Positions 25,890 to 36,165 of a stretch of 64,000 nucleotides of DNA are shown here, piece by piece. The stretch is taken from the NCBI RefSeq assembly GCF_015999545.1, contig NZ_CP065546.1:3814001-3878000 (forward strand). Reading direction: 5' to 3'. Below the pieces are notes generated by a model that was not told where the DNA came from, ran no database searches, and was given only the letters and a program-made list of their open reading frames with translations. Origin of the DNA: Lysinibacillus sp. JNUCC-52. GTDB taxonomy: Bacteria; Bacillota; Bacilli; Bacillales_A; Planococcaceae. The translations under genes and the position numbers were made by a program. Position 1 is the first letter of the stretch. Each line of letters begins with the position of its first letter.

Positions 25890-27671
25890 ATGAAATCACT
25901 GTTTACGGGGCGGTATGAAGGGTATTCAGCTGATCATTTTAAAAAGGATTTATTGTCTGGAATTATTGTTGGTATTGTTGCAATTCCTTTAGCAATGTCA
26001 TTTGCCATAGCTTCTGGTGTAAAACCAGAGTACGGTATTTATACAGCATGTATTGCAGGCATACTGATTTCACTATTTGGTGGTTCGAAATATCAAATTG
26101 GTGGACCTACTGGTGCTTTTGTGCCCATTTTATTAGGAATTGTATTATCATACGGCTATGAAAATCTATTGATTGCAGGGTTAATGGCGGGTGTTCTGCT
26201 ATGCTTAATGGGCATTTTTAAGCTTGGCACTCTTATCAAATTTATTCCACGTCCTGTAACGATCGGATTTACTGCTGGTATTGCGGTTATTATTTTTACG
26301 GGACAAATTGCAAATTTTTTAGGGCTGACCAATATTACGCGGCATGAATATTTTATCGCAAATATGAAAGAGCTCTTTCTGCACATCGGTACAATAAATT
26401 ATTATAGTATTTTCATAGCGATCATTTGTCTTGTAATGATACTAGTGACACCGAAAGTTTTTCCGAAAGTACCTGGCCCATTAGTAGGCATTGTAGTTTC
26501 GACGCTTGTTGCTAGCTTCTTTTTTTCGGGACAAGTTGCAACAATTGCTACAGCTTACGGTCAAATACCAAATACATTACCAGAGATTAAAATACCTGAA
26601 ATTACGTTAGAGCGATTGCAATTATTAATAGGGCCAGCATTTGTCATCGCTATGTTGGGGGGGATTGAATCTCTTTTATCGGCGGTCGTTGCGGATGGTA
26701 TGACAAATAGTAAGCATAATAGCAATCGTGAGCTAGTAGGGCAGGGCATAGCGAATATCATTACACCTTTATTTGGTGGAATTCCTGCTACAGGGGCCAT
26801 TGCGCGTACGGCAACAAATATAAAAACGGGTGCAACATCCCCGATGTCAGGTATTATTCATGGTGTTTTTGTATTAGTAACGCTGTTGTTATTGGCACCT
26901 TTTGCATCGCATATTCCGTTAGCTAGTATGGCACCAATTTTGATGGTCGTTGCGTGGAATATGAGTGAACGGAAGCATTTCGCACATATTGTGAAAGCGA
27001 AATCAGGAGATTCGCTCGTTTTAATGATTACATTTTTACTTACGGTTTTCACTAGCCTAACGGTAGCTGTAGAAGTAGGACTTGGTTTGGCAGTTGTGTT
27101 ATTTGTTAAACGAATGAGTGAAAAGTTGGTTGTAGATAAGGTTTTACCAGACCATACAAAAAACAATGGCAAAGTACAGCCGCATGTTGTCAATCAAAAG
27201 CATGATTGCCCTCAAATTAGTATTTATTCAATTGAAGGACCGTTATTTTTTGGTGCAGCACAAACATTTGAGCAAACATTGCTACATTCAATGCAAGTTC
27301 ATCCAAAAGTTTTAATTTTGCGTATGAGTAAAGTGCCTTTTATGGATTCTACTGGGGAGTCCTATTTTAGCAATATTGTTGAAAGCTTTAAAATGCAAGG
27401 TGGCACTGTGTTAGTAACGGGTATCCATGAAGAATTAAAAGGGGCACTGTTACGAAATGGTCTATACGATCAAATTGGAAAAGATAATTTCTATGAACAT
27501 ACAGGCGATGCTATTAACAGGGCATTGAAGGATTTGGATATGAACAAATGCTACGGATGCAAACATTTTGCCTTCCGTGAATGTGTAGACCTTTCCTCAA
27601 GCGACCCTCGAGTGACAGGCACAGAAAAAATTCTGACAATTGAAGTTGGTTTGAATAAAAGCTCCACATGA
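25890..27671 (+). CDS. SulP-family anion transporter with STAS domain
   Basis: 593 residues: about 12-14 membrane helices (residues 15-410) of the SulP/SLC26 family, with SFAIASGVKPEYGIYTACIA and GGSKYQIGGPTGAFVPI, then a STAS domain (about 440-545; PKVLILRMSKVPFMDSTGES). Possible cargo: sulfate, bicarbonate or another oxyanion. After the STAS comes a cysteine cluster C-x2-C-x7-C (NKCYGCKHFAFREC). The final ~20 residues (DPRVTGTEKILTIEVGLNKS) are encoded by a REP-like element and terminator, so they are probably acquired. Likely controlled by the ArsR repressor. Confidence 0.88.
   Translation: MKSLFTGRYEGYSADHFKKDLLSGIIVGIVAIPLAMSFAIASGVKPEYGIYTACIAGILISLFGGSKYQIGGPTGAFVPILLGIVLSYGYENLLIAGLMAGVLLCLMGIFKLGTLIKFIPRPVTIGFTAGIAVIIFTGQIANFLGLTNITRHEYFIANMKELFLHIGTINYYSIFIAIICLVMILVTPKVFPKVPGPLVGIVVSTLVASFFFSGQVATIATAYGQIPNTLPEIKIPEITLERLQLLIGPAFVIAMLGGIESLLSAVVADGMTNSKHNSNRELVGQGIANIITPLFGGIPATGAIARTATNIKTGATSPMSGIIHGVFVLVTLLLLAPFASHIPLASMAPILMVVAWNMSERKHFAHIVKAKSGDSLVLMITFLLTVFTSLTVAVEVGLGLAVVLFVKRMSEKLVVDKVLPDHTKNNGKVQPHVVNQKHDCPQISIYSIEGPLFFGAAQTFEQTLLHSMQVHPKVLILRMSKVPFMDSTGESYFSNIVESFKMQGGTVLVTGIHEELKGALLRNGLYDQIGKDNFYEHTGDAINRALKDLDMNKCYGCKHFAFRECVDLSSSDPRVTGTEKILTIEVGLNKSST
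27610..27641 (+). repeat. REP-like element inside the sulP 3' end
   Basis: GAGTGACAGGCAC then AGAAAAAATTCTGACAATT. Encodes VTGTEKILTI in frame. It is also the left flank of the RAYT gene. Confidence 0.75.
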
Positions 27672-27697
27672 TGAATTTTCATGTGGAGCTTTTTTTA
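27657..27697 (+). terminator. sulP terminator
   Basis: AAAGCTCCACATGA pairs with TCATGTGGAGCTTT, then TTTTT. The TGA stop is in the stem. Confidence 0.9.
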
Positions 27698-27716
27698 GTT
27701 TGTGTTGCAAAAACAA

Positions 27717-28280
27717 TTACTCGTTTTGTTGAACCTCGCAATATTGACAATAGCATGGAGAGTGAAACTGTGAGGTTTGAAGTATACAATTTTTGAGAAT
27801 ACTCGTATTAAGAAATGGGTAATCTGGTGATGTATTATGTTTATAGTGATGATAGGAGCTATATGGATAATCCTCCATGTTGTCAACAATAGGTGGAGCT
27901 GTTGAAATAGGATTGCGGTGGATATAGCGGCTAACACTGAGCATATCTAGTTGTGAGGGAACAAGATCTGCAAAGTAGCGACTCTCGTACAGATGACCGC
28001 AATATTGATATTTCTTTTTAAAGTAATTACTGTAACGCCAATTGATGATCGCCATCAATTTCCCTAGTGGAACATCCTTTGACTGAATCAGAAGATGGTA
28101 GTGGTTAGACATAAGGCAATAAGCGACAATGCTAAAAGTGTGTTTTTGATAAGCATATTGCAGTATACGAAAAAAAGCATCGTAATCAGCAACATTCAAA
28201 AAAATCATTTGACGATTGTTACCACGCATAACGACGTGATTATAATGATGTGGAGACCAAAGTCGTTTTTTTCTTGGCAC
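27717..28280 (-). CDS. REP-associated tyrosine transposase (RAYT, Y1_Tnp)
   Basis: 187-residue HUH-type nuclease related to IS200/IS605 transposases. The HUH pair is H60-Y-H62 in LMSNHYHLLIQ; the catalytic tyrosine is in NWRYSNYFKKKY; GHLYESRYF and SRYIHRNPI are family hallmarks. GTG start after GGAGG. RAYTs cut and join single-stranded DNA at REP sequences and are thought to spread them. Here GAGTGACAGGCAC-type repeats in the same orientation lie 76 bases beyond its 3' end and 164 bases before its 5' end. It has no terminal inverted repeats of an IS, fitting a domesticated RAYT. Confidence 0.92.
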   Translation of the reverse strand: MPRKKRLWSPHHYNHVVMRGNNRQMIFLNVADYDAFFRILQYAYQKHTFSIVAYCLMSNHYHLLIQSKDVPLGKLMAIINWRYSNYFKKKYQYCGHLYESRYFADLVPSQLDMLSVSRYIHRNPISTAPPIVDNMEDYPYSSYHHYKHNTSPDYPFLNTSILKNCILQTSQFHSPCYCQYCEVQQNE

Positions 28281-28443
28281 ACAATACTACCTCCTTTGTC
28301 GTTTTCTTTAGCATAAAAATGAAGATCAATAACGTCAAATGTACAAAAATCACTAAAATACCTAATATTTTAATTTTTTTAGCGAAAAAAGGCTGGAATT
28401 TTACAACGCTATCCAAAAATCATAGGAAATAATTTTTTTAGCT

Positions 28444-28475
28444 AATTGTGTGAGAATTGTGTGCGTGTCAGGCAC
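28444..28475 (+). repeat. REP-like element, right flank of RAYT
   Basis: A partial unit (AATTGTGTGAG, 28444-28454) followed by a full one (TTGTGTGCGTGTCAGGCAC, ending 28475). Confidence 0.8.
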
Positions 28476-28489
28476 CGATAAAAAGAGGC

Positions 28490-28518
28490 TTGTGCTTTTA
28501 TGCACTTTCCATTAGAAT
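28490..28518 (+). promoter_or_regulatory. leuS promoter
   Basis: TTGTGC, 17-base spacer, TAGAAT; the transcript would start around 28525, 50 bases after the REP element. Confidence 0.55.
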
Positions 28519-28524
28519 AAATGC

Positions 28525-28770
28525 AATACATGTAAAGACAATGATGAGGAATAGTAAATTTGTGGTTCTTTTTAGAGAGCTAGCGGTTGGTGGAAGCTAG
28601 TAGGGATGCAAATTGAACTCGCCTGCTGAGTCTGCGTACATAAGTGTTATGTGTGCCGTCATTTCCGCGTTAAGGAAGCTTGAGCCGAGTGTAATCACTA
28701 ATTTGGGTGGTACCGCGGGAGATAAGAATGCTCTCGTCCCTTTCTGACAAAGGAAGGGGCGAGTTTTTTT
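28525..28770 (+). ncRNA. T-box leader of leuS (leucine)
   Basis: Contains the T-box GGGTGGTACCGCG (28705-28717), stem I features (AGAGAGCTAGCGG, GGTGGAAGCTAG), and specifier context GAACTC at 28615-28620 with CTC, a leucine codon. The terminator stem (CTCGTCCCTTT from 28733, AAGGGGCGAG, then T7) follows. Uncharged leucyl-tRNA would stabilise the antiterminator and allow leuS expression. Confidence 0.95.
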
Positions 28771-28835
28771 ATTTTTTAAATATTTTGTCAATTCTTACGA
28801 TAAGTGGTATTGAACATATATAAGGAGGAAATAGT

Positions 28836-31253
28836 ATGAGCTTTAATCATCAACAAGTTGAAAAAAAGTGGCAGCAATATTGGGATGTCAACAAAACATT
28901 CAAAACAGAAAATGAAACGGATAAACCGAAATTTTATGCACTTGATATGTTCCCATATCCATCAGGAGCGGGACTTCACGTAGGGCATCCAGAAGGGTAT
29001 ACAGCAACTGATATCCTTTCACGTTTCAAACGTATGCAAGGCTTTAATGTTTTACATCCAATGGGATGGGATGCATTCGGTTTACCTGCAGAGCAATATG
29101 CTTTAGATACAGGAAATGATCCAGCAGAATTTACAGCAAAAAATATTGCAACATTTAAGCGTCAAATTCAAGAGCTAGGATTTAGCTATGATTGGGATCG
29201 TGAAATCAACACAACAGATCCTGACTATTACAAATGGACACAATGGATTTTCATTCAATTATATAAAAAAGGCTTAGCGTATGTAGATGAAGTGGCTGTA
29301 AACTGGTGCCCTGCATTAGGAACAGTGCTTGCCAATGAAGAAGTCATTGATGGAAAATCAGAGCGTGGAGGACATCCAGTAGAACGTCGCCCAATGAAAC
29401 AATGGATGCTGAAAATTACTGCCTATGCGGATCGTCTAATCGATGATTTAGAAGAAGTTGATTGGCCAGAATCGATTAAAGATATGCAACGTAACTGGAT
29501 TGGACGCTCTGAAGGTGCTGAAGTAACTTTTGGCATTGAAGGAACAGATAAAAACTTTACGGTATTTACTACACGTCCTGATACGTTATTCGGTGCTACT
29601 TATACAGTACTTGCGCCTGAACATAAACTAGTGGCTGAAATTACAACAGCTGAACAACAAGCTGCTGTAGAGGCGTATCTTGAAAAAGTAAAAATGAAAT
29701 CAGACTTAGAACGTACTGATTTAGCTAAAGAAAAAACAGGTGTATTTACTGGAGCGTACGCAGTGAATCCTATTAACGGTAAAAAAATGCCGATCTGGAT
29801 TGCTGATTATGTATTAGCGACGTACGGCACTGGTGCTATTATGGCTGTTCCTGCTCATGACGAACGTGATTATGAATTCGCTAAAGAGTTTGGCTTAGAC
29901 ATCGTAGCTGTGCTTGAAGGTGGCGACATCGACAACGAAGCGTTCACAGGTGACGGTCAGCACATTAACTCGGACTTCCTTGATGGTTTAAACAAAGCAG
30001 ATGGTATTGCGAAAACGATTGAATGGTTAGAAGAAAAAGGTGTAGGTGAGAAAAAAATATCTTATCGTCTACGTGACTGGTTATTCTCTCGTCAACGTTA
30101 TTGGGGAGAGCCAATTCCAATGATTCACTGGGAAGATGGCACAACAACTCCAGTACCAGAAGCAGAATTACCTTTAATGCTTCCGAAAACAGATAATATT
30201 CGTCCATCAGGAACAGGTGAATCACCATTAGCTAATATTACTGATTGGGTAAATGTTGTAAATCCTGAAACAGGTATGAAAGGTCGCCGTGAAACAAATA
30301 CAATGCCTCAATGGGCAGGGTCTAGCTGGTACTTCTTACGTTATATTGATCCGAACAATACAGAAGCGATTGCTGATCCTGAGTTATTAAAACGTTGGTT
30401 ACCAGTCGATATTTATATTGGAGGAGCAGAGCATGCAGTATTGCACTTACTATACGCACGCTTCTGGCACAAAGTACTGTATGACCTAGGTGTAGTTCAC
30501 ACGAAAGAACCATTCCAAAAATTATTTAACCAAGGCATGATTCTTGGTGAAGGTAATGAAAAAATGTCTAAATCAAAAGGTAATGTCGTGAACCCAGATG
30601 AGATTATTGAGTCTCATGGTGCAGATACACTTCGCCTTTATGAAATGTTCATGGGTCCATTAGAAGCTTCCGTTGCATGGTCTACGAATGGCTTAGATGG
30701 TGCTCGTCGATTCTTAGATCGTATTTGGCGTTTATTTGTTAATGAGGAAGACGGCACATTATCAGTGAAAGTTCAACATTCAGACGATAAGTTCCTAGAA
30801 AAGTCATATCACCAAACAGTGAAAAAAGTAACAGAAGACTATGAAGGTATTCGTTTCAATACAGCTATTTCACAAATGATGGTATTCATTAATGATTGCT
30901 ACAAAGCAGAAGTACTTCCTACGGCTTACGCTGAAGGATTTGTAAAAATGCTAGCACCAATTGCACCACATGTCGCAGAGGAGCTATGGCAGCTGTTAGG
31001 TCATGATGCAACATTATCTTACGAACAATGGCCAGCATACGACGAGTCTAAACTAGTAGACGATGAAGTAGAAGTGGCTGTTCAAGTGGCAGGTAAAGTG
31101 CGTGCAAAAATCATCGTTGCAAAAGATGCTTCAAAAGAAGAAATTGAAAAAGTAGCATTAGCTGATGAAAAAGTACAAGAATACATGGCTGGTAAAGACT
31201 TGGTAAAAATTATTGTAATTCCAGGTAAACTTGTTAATATCGTTGTTAAATAA
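28836..31253 (+). CDS. leuS: Leucyl-tRNA synthetase
   Basis: Charges tRNA-Leu. 805 residues, normal for bacterial class Ia LeuRS. HIGH motif variant in [17 protein letters not shown] near residue 41; editing domain with [12 protein letters not shown] and [20 protein letters not shown] motif in [15 protein letters not shown] near 575; anticodon-binding C-terminal region. RBS AAGGAGG. Controlled by the T-box upstream. Confidence 0.98.
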   Translation: MSFNHQQVEKKWQQYWDVNKTFKTENETDKPKFYALDMFPYPSGAGLHVGHPEGYTATDILSRFKRMQGFNVLHPMGWDAFGLPAEQYALDTGNDPAEFTAKNIATFKRQIQELGFSYDWDREINTTDPDYYKWTQWIFIQLYKKGLAYVDEVAVNWCPALGTVLANEEVIDGKSERGGHPVERRPMKQWMLKITAYADRLIDDLEEVDWPESIKDMQRNWIGRSEGAEVTFGIEGTDKNFTVFTTRPDTLFGATYTVLAPEHKLVAEITTAEQQAAVEAYLEKVKMKSDLERTDLAKEKTGVFTGAYAVNPINGKKMPIWIADYVLATYGTGAIMAVPAHDERDYEFAKEFGLDIVAVLEGGDIDNEAFTGDGQHINSDFLDGLNKADGIAKTIEWLEEKGVGEKKISYRLRDWLFSRQRYWGEPIPMIHWEDGTTTPVPEAELPLMLPKTDNIRPSGTGESPLANITDWVNVVNPETGMKGRRETNTMPQWAGSSWYFLRYIDPNNTEAIADPELLKRWLPVDIYIGGAEHAVLHLLYARFWHKVLYDLGVVHTKEPFQKLFNQGMILGEGNEKMSKSKGNVVNPDEIIESHGADTLRLYEMFMGPLEASVAWSTNGLDGARRFLDRIWRLFVNEEDGTLSVKVQHSDDKFLEKSYHQTVKKVTEDYEGIRFNTAISQMMVFINDCYKAEVLPTAYAEGFVKMLAPIAPHVAEELWQLLGHDATLSYEQWPAYDESKLVDDEVEVAVQVAGKVRAKIIVAKDASKEEIEKVALADEKVQEYMAGKDLVKIIVIPGKLVNIVVK

Positions 31254-31264
31254 ATAAAAGGAAG

Positions 31265-31312
31265 AACCGTGATTTTACGCTTATTATTAGCGTAAAATCA
31301 CGGTTTTTTTTC
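31265..31312 (+). terminator. leuS terminator
   Basis: A 17-bp perfect stem (AACCGTGATTTTACGCT and complement, 31265-31281, 31289-31305), TATTATT loop, then T7. Confidence 0.95.
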
Positions 31313-31482
31313 GCCAATTTCTAATAGTAAGTCTGGAGATAATGCGACATGATTTGACAAAACATAGGTAAAAAAGATATTAATTTAGATTTTTATAGCA
31401 AAATATGTATCTTTTGGCGTTAATAAAGGTTAAAATTCTCTATGTATATAGTAATGAAAATGATGCGAAAAGGAGAATATTT

Positions 31483-33234
31483 ATGAAAAAATCACAGAGA
31501 TTGAGCGATAAGGTATTATTGTTCGCTAGTATTGTGGTAGTCCTTATTGTAGGACTAGTGATAGGTATTTTATATATGAATACGAATAATTCAGTTGAAG
31601 GAGCAATAGGTCGTGATGGCGTATCGAAAGCACAAACTATCGCCTCACTTGTAGATGTGGAATCATATAAAAAATTAATTGATTCTGATGATGATAAGTC
31701 AACGTTATATAAAGATTTGCGTGAAGAATTAAATACATTACGTATACATAATGGTCTTTTATATGCTTATGTTTTATATCCACCTACAGAGGGTGAAAAT
31801 TTGAAATTTTTAGTCGACGGTTTACCGTTAGATGAAGAAATGGCTGGCGCTATGGGGGACCCATCTGAGGTTCTTACATATAAAGATGGTCAAAAGGCTA
31901 TTGATCAAGATGGCTATTATTCAGCAATACAAAAAAGTGAAACATACGGGTCTCTAATGTCAGCTATTACCCCATTAAAAGATAGTGAAGGAAATACGGT
32001 TGCCTTTGTCGGTGTAGATATGATGGCAAATGATGTGCAGGCTGTTCAAAGCGATGTGTTAAAACATACGATTCCTTATATTGTTATTATTTTATTAATT
32101 GGTGGCGTAATTTTAATTGGTATTATTCGCTTTTATACAAATCGCTTATTACAGCCTCTTGTTGTTTTAAAAGATGTAGCAGAGCAATTTGCTGATGGAG
32201 ATATTCGCAGTGCTGAACAAGGCTTAGATGCAATTAAAGTAGCAGGAAACAATGAAATTTCTGCTTTTGCCAGAGCATTTACACAATCCATGTATAAATT
32301 AAAGGAAACATTCCATTTGATTCATGGGACTGCTCTTAATTTACAACAAGCCATTGATAATATTCATTCTTCGACGGGAACAGTAAGTAGTTCGAACAGT
32401 GAAGTGGCAAATAGTATTGTGACGATTGCAAGTGGTAGCGAACAGCAACGTGCTAACAATGAAGAAGTTGTTCGTGCGATGGAGGAAATGGTATCAGGCA
32501 TTCAACGTATGGCAGACGCTACATCGAATGTGGCGGAGTCATCGAACGATATTACGGATCGTGTACAAACGGGAGTGGCAGATTCTGAAAATGTTGTATT
32601 TAAAATTCATCAAGTTGAGAAATCTGTTCTAGCAACTTCAGATCATGTTACAGAAATGGGTAAGCAATTCCGCTCTATTGAAGAAATGGTAGCTGTTATT
32701 ACAAGTATTGCAGATCAAACTAATTTACTAGCATTAAATGCGGCGATTGAAGCAGCCCGTGCAGGTGAGGCAGGTAAGGGGTTTGCCGTAGTCGCTGATG
32801 AAGTAAGAAAATTAGCTGAAATGTCTCGTGTTTCAGCTGAAAACATTCAAAATCAATTACAAAGTTTTAGCATTACGACAACAAAGGCATTGGAAGAGAT
32901 GCAGACTAGCGCTACAAGTGTGAAAGATGGTAGTGAAGAAGTAGGCAAAATTGGCCAAGCATTAGTGATGATCTTACAAGCTGTGCAAAGCGTCAACCAA
33001 GAAATACAAGAAAACTCTGCTATTATTGAGCAAATGTCAGCAAGCTCAGAGGAAGTATTGGCATCTGCTGAACAAATGAATAATGTCATTATTATGAATG
33101 CAAATCGTGCAGAAAGTGTTGCACAGGCTTCAGACCAACAAATGACGATTGTCCATGATTTAGAGTCAGTCGTGGAAGAGCTAGAAAACAGCTCTAAAAA
33201 AATGTTTGATGCTATCAATCATTTTAAAATTTAA
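31483..33234 (+). CDS. Methyl-accepting chemotaxis protein
   Basis: 583 residues from ATG 31483 (RBS AAAAGGAG; the upstream in-frame ATG at 31405 has none). One helix at about 14-36, an extracellular Cache-like sensor (about 37-200, with a repeated acidic stretch), a second helix at about 205-225 ([19 protein letters not shown]), HAMP, then a long coiled-coil signalling domain with hairpin tip [20 protein letters not shown]. Signals to CheA/CheW. No C-terminal pentapeptide for methylase docking. Ligand unknown. Confidence 0.95.
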   Translation: MKKSQRLSDKVLLFASIVVVLIVGLVIGILYMNTNNSVEGAIGRDGVSKAQTIASLVDVESYKKLIDSDDDKSTLYKDLREELNTLRIHNGLLYAYVLYPPTEGENLKFLVDGLPLDEEMAGAMGDPSEVLTYKDGQKAIDQDGYYSAIQKSETYGSLMSAITPLKDSEGNTVAFVGVDMMANDVQAVQSDVLKHTIPYIVIILLIGGVILIGIIRFYTNRLLQPLVVLKDVAEQFADGDIRSAEQGLDAIKVAGNNEISAFARAFTQSMYKLKETFHLIHGTALNLQQAIDNIHSSTGTVSSSNSEVANSIVTIASGSEQQRANNEEVVRAMEEMVSGIQRMADATSNVAESSNDITDRVQTGVADSENVVFKIHQVEKSVLATSDHVTEMGKQFRSIEEMVAVITSIADQTNLLALNAAIEAARAGEAGKGFAVVADEVRKLAEMSRVSAENIQNQLQSFSITTTKALEEMQTSATSVKDGSEEVGKIGQALVMILQAVQSVNQEIQENSAIIEQMSASSEEVLASAEQMNNVIIMNANRAESVAQASDQQMTIVHDLESVVEELENSSKKMFDAINHFKI

Positions 33235-33277
33235 CGACTTGCGTTGAGACTTTAACAATTGACAAAGTATACTTAAG

Positions 33278-33309
33278 AAAAAAGTGCCTGAAAAATGGGC
33301 ACTTTTTTT
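33278..33309 (+). terminator. Terminator after the chemoreceptor
   Basis: AAAAAAGTGCC/GGCACTTTTTTT with a 9-base loop. Confidence 0.9.
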
Positions 33310-33374
33310 CATTTTAGTGAAACTATCTTAAAAGATTTTACGACTATAGGATGAGTGGAAAAGGGGGGGCTCTC

Positions 33375-33896
33375 GTGAGTGAGCATTTAACAGCCATAAT
33401 GGAAGAGCACGGCGAATATTGCCTACGTGTGGCTTATTTATATGTGCGAGACTGGTCGATTGCTGAAGAAATTGTGCAAGATGTATTTCTCGCCTATTAC
33501 TTGCAACAGAATCGCTTTGAACAAAGAGCTTCGCTTAAAACCTATTTAGTAAAAATTACAGTACATAAAAGTCATGATTATTTAAGAAGCTGGAAAAATA
33601 AACGCCATCAATTATTTGGCAAGCTTCATTTTGGTGTAAGTAAAAGTACTCCAGAAATAGATCTCATCAAAGCCGATGAACGAGTGACGTTGAAAGCAGC
33701 TTTATTTGAGCTACCCATAAGTTATAGGGAAGTGTTAATTCTTTATTATTATCAGGAATTAAAAGTGCGTGAAATAGCAGATGTGCTTGGTTGTACTGAA
33801 AATACAGTAAAAACAAGGTTACGTAGAGCAAGGCAAATGCTACAAGACAAACTCGAACGAAGCGATTGGGAGGTGCTTGGAGATGACATCTTTTAA
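33375..33896 (+). CDS. ECF sigma factor
   Basis: 173 residues. Region 2 (YCLRVAYLYVRDWSIAEEIV, QDVFLAYYLQ) and region 4 (LPISYREVLILYYYQELKVR, EIADVLGCTENTVKTRLRRA) are both clear. GTG start at 33375 after AAAAGGGGGGG; the ATG at 33351 precedes that site and is not used. The next gene overlaps by 14 bases and encodes a membrane protein of anti-sigma type, so this is an envelope-stress-like pair. Closest to the SigV/YlaC size class; target promoters not visible here. Confidence 0.92.
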   Translation: MSEHLTAIMEEHGEYCLRVAYLYVRDWSIAEEIVQDVFLAYYLQQNRFEQRASLKTYLVKITVHKSHDYLRSWKNKRHQLFGKLHFGVSKSTPEIDLIKADERVTLKAALFELPISYREVLILYYYQELKVREIADVLGCTENTVKTRLRRARQMLQDKLERSDWEVLGDDIF

Positions 33897-34830
33897 AAAG
33901 AAGCTGGATGAGGAAATAGGAGAAGCACCACGTTTTACGAAAGCATTACAGGAGCGTATTGTACATCGTACGGAGCAACATCATCGGCACAAACAATATG
34001 GTGGTTGGCAGTACCCTACAATTATAGTAGGCGCAATAGTAACGTTGCTTTTTTTAATCGCTGTAGGACCGTGGCAACGAACAGAGTATGTTCAGCATGC
34101 TTCAATTGTTGAACTAGCACAAAATGAAGAAATACAACAATTGTCCATCGTACAAAATTGGGATGAAGATAGGATTAACGTGGGAAGAATAGGTTGGGTA
34201 ATAGGGCAACAAGAGTTTACAAAAGGGACTGAAACTAAACTAATTGAGAACGTACTTCAAAATGCCGTTGTAGCACAGAAGAATGATGATTACTATGGAG
34301 TGAGTGATGTATGGGTAGCGTTTGACAATGGGCAAACGGTAAAGGTGAAAATGTTTAAAAATAAGGATAAGGAGCAACTTGCATTTCTCGATATACAGAC
34401 AAATACCTTTTATCAGGTTAATGATGAGCAAGCTGTAATCGAATTTACAAATTTCCTTTTCAAGGAAGATCCATTTAACTTTACCGTATTTCTCCTATGG
34501 ATTGGTGTTATTATTCTGGGTGCTTGGATAACTGAAAGAGCGGTTCGTTGGAAATTTAACATCCCGAAAGAGCCGAAGTATGTAAGTGTTAATCATCAGC
34601 GAGTGGTATTTACGTTTAAGGTCATTAATATTATTGCAATTACTATATTTAATTTAAAAGGTTGGATTATATATATTGCTGCAGATTTTACGTTAATTAT
34701 TACTTTAACATTAATTAATGTAGCAACCGAATATTATTTTGGACGACATGAAAAAAGACATTATGTAGCGGTCACAACAACAACCTATTTGCTTATTGTA
34801 TTTACCGCTTTTATCATTTGGGTTCAATAA
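33883..34830 (+). CDS. Probable anti-sigma factor, membrane protein
   Basis: 315 residues. A cytoplasmic N-terminus (about 1-45, charged, RFTKALQERIVHRTEQHHRH) would hold the sigma factor; a helix at about 48-65 (IIVGAIVTLLFLIAVGPW); an outside domain to about 195; then four C-terminal helices (FTVFLLWIGVIILGAWITE onwards). ATG 33883 has GGGAGG 9 bases upstream and lies inside the sigma gene. No zinc ZAS motif is evident. The call rests on topology and coupling to the ECF gene rather than on a recognised domain. Confidence 0.7.
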   Translation: MTSFKKKLDEEIGEAPRFTKALQERIVHRTEQHHRHKQYGGWQYPTIIVGAIVTLLFLIAVGPWQRTEYVQHASIVELAQNEEIQQLSIVQNWDEDRINVGRIGWVIGQQEFTKGTETKLIENVLQNAVVAQKNDDYYGVSDVWVAFDNGQTVKVKMFKNKDKEQLAFLDIQTNTFYQVNDEQAVIEFTNFLFKEDPFNFTVFLLWIGVIILGAWITERAVRWKFNIPKEPKYVSVNHQRVVFTFKVINIIAITIFNLKGWIIYIAADFTLIITLTLINVATEYYFGRHEKRHYVAVTTTTYLLIVFTAFIIWVQ

Positions 34831-34833
34831 TAG

Positions 34834-34871
34834 AAAAAAGATGGTTCGCTAGCTGGCGAACCATCTTTTTT
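34834..34871. terminator. Bidirectional terminator, anti-sigma / permease ends
   Basis: A perfect 16-bp stem AAAAAAGATGGTTCGC with its complement (34834-34849, 34856-34871) carries T-runs for both convergent transcripts. Confidence 0.93.
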
Positions 34872-34894
34872 AGCATGATATGTAAATGAATTGG

Positions 34895-36160
34895 CTAATC
34901 GTCTGCTGATGGAAAACGTCTAGCCTGCTGAAGCATGAATTGATAAATGCAAGAGATGATAAAGCTTACGGCTAGACCGTATAAAGCACTAAAATAGAGG
35001 CCAACAATAATGCCAATCATAATAGAGAGCAATATGGCGAACCAGCTATGCTTATGAATCGTTCTCTTTGTAAATAGTAGAATAATGATAAACGGTAACA
35101 TTGTAATATGGATAAAGGCAAAGCAATATATTACGCCTAAAATCGTTATTTTAATGGATAAAAATAGACTAAATAATAGCACCATTAAGCCTATTAAATA
35201 GTAATAATAGGGTTTACGTGTAGAAAAGAAGTGTTTTGTTGCACGCATTTCTACAATTAATGTAGTCACAATTGCCAAAATCGTAATTACAAGAAAAGCA
35301 AATGTAAGAAAACCTGGCTGGACCTCATATAAAAAAGTGAGCACTAAAATTTGAAATTGGCCGTATGAGCCACTATACAGGGCAATCATTAAGATTGCTG
35401 TAAAGGATAACGTTAATAAAGCTAAAACGACACCTGAAGAAAATAAGCTTCGGCGTACTTTTTTAGGTTTAATAAAGGCAACTAAATACCAAGTCGATTT
35501 ATCAAACAGCACTTGTCCTAAAATAGCTAATTGGATGACAACATAAAACAACAGGATTTCGCTGTTTTTAAAGTAAAATAAATATGGATGGTATAAACGA
35601 ATTCCTTCATAAACAGTGCTTGCTCCATTTTGCACAAAATAAAAAATAGGGATAAAAATGAGTAGAGAAAATAACAGTATAATAAATAACGTATCTAGCC
35701 ATAATATCCCTTTTAAAGACATGAAACGGTCCAATACTAACATGCCAACTAGAAACATTGCTAAAGTGATTGGCACTGGTATATTGAACATAATAGTTGA
35801 TAATACACTAATACTAATGAATTGAATGAGCCAAATTTCAATGCCTGTAAGCAAGTAAAACAGCCGTATGACTTTTAAATTGATTCCACTTAGTTTTTCA
35901 TGCATTCTCACCATCAAAAAACTTTGTTGGTGTTGGCTTTGAGAATAGCCGCTTTTATTTAAAAAAGAACCGAGAACGATAAACGAAATGGCTGTTGCAA
36001 TTGTATAGCAAATACCCGCCATAAAACCATAAGAAATAAGTGCAGATGGGGAGGATAATAAAAAATTACCACTAATCCATCTTGCTAATAATATGATAAC
36101 ACCTGCTGTCGTACTTAAACTTGCTAGCGGTACAAGAAGTGAAAGTTTTTTAAAATACAT
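34895..36160 (-). CDS. Membrane protein, LeuT-fold permease-like
   Basis: 421 residues, about 11-12 transmembrane helices; not assigned to a family with certainty. The arrangement recalls APC/SSS-type carriers (a discontinuous helix 1 region with LARWISGN), but signature motifs are weak, so substrate is unknown. It begins 5 bases after the response-regulator stop, with only AAAGGG as RBS, so it is the last gene of the opp/two-component operon. It may import the same compound or act as a co-sensor for the kinase, whose own sensor is very short; that is inference. Confidence 0.6.
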   Translation of the reverse strand: MYFKKLSLLVPLASLSTTAGVIILLARWISGNFLLSSPSALISYGFMAGICYTIATAISFIVLGSFLNKSGYSQSQHQQSFLMVRMHEKLSGINLKVIRLFYLLTGIEIWLIQFISISVLSTIMFNIPVPITLAMFLVGMLVLDRFMSLKGILWLDTLFIILLFSLLIFIPIFYFVQNGASTVYEGIRLYHPYLFYFKNSEILLFYVVIQLAILGQVLFDKSTWYLVAFIKPKKVRRSLFSSGVVLALLTLSFTAILMIALYSGSYGQFQILVLTFLYEVQPGFLTFAFLVITILAIVTTLIVEMRATKHFFSTRKPYYYYLIGLMVLLFSLFLSIKITILGVIYCFAFIHITMLPFIIILLFTKRTIHKHSWFAILLSIMIGIIVGLYFSALYGLAVSFIISCIYQFMLQQARRFPSADD

Positions 36161-36165
36161 ATGTT

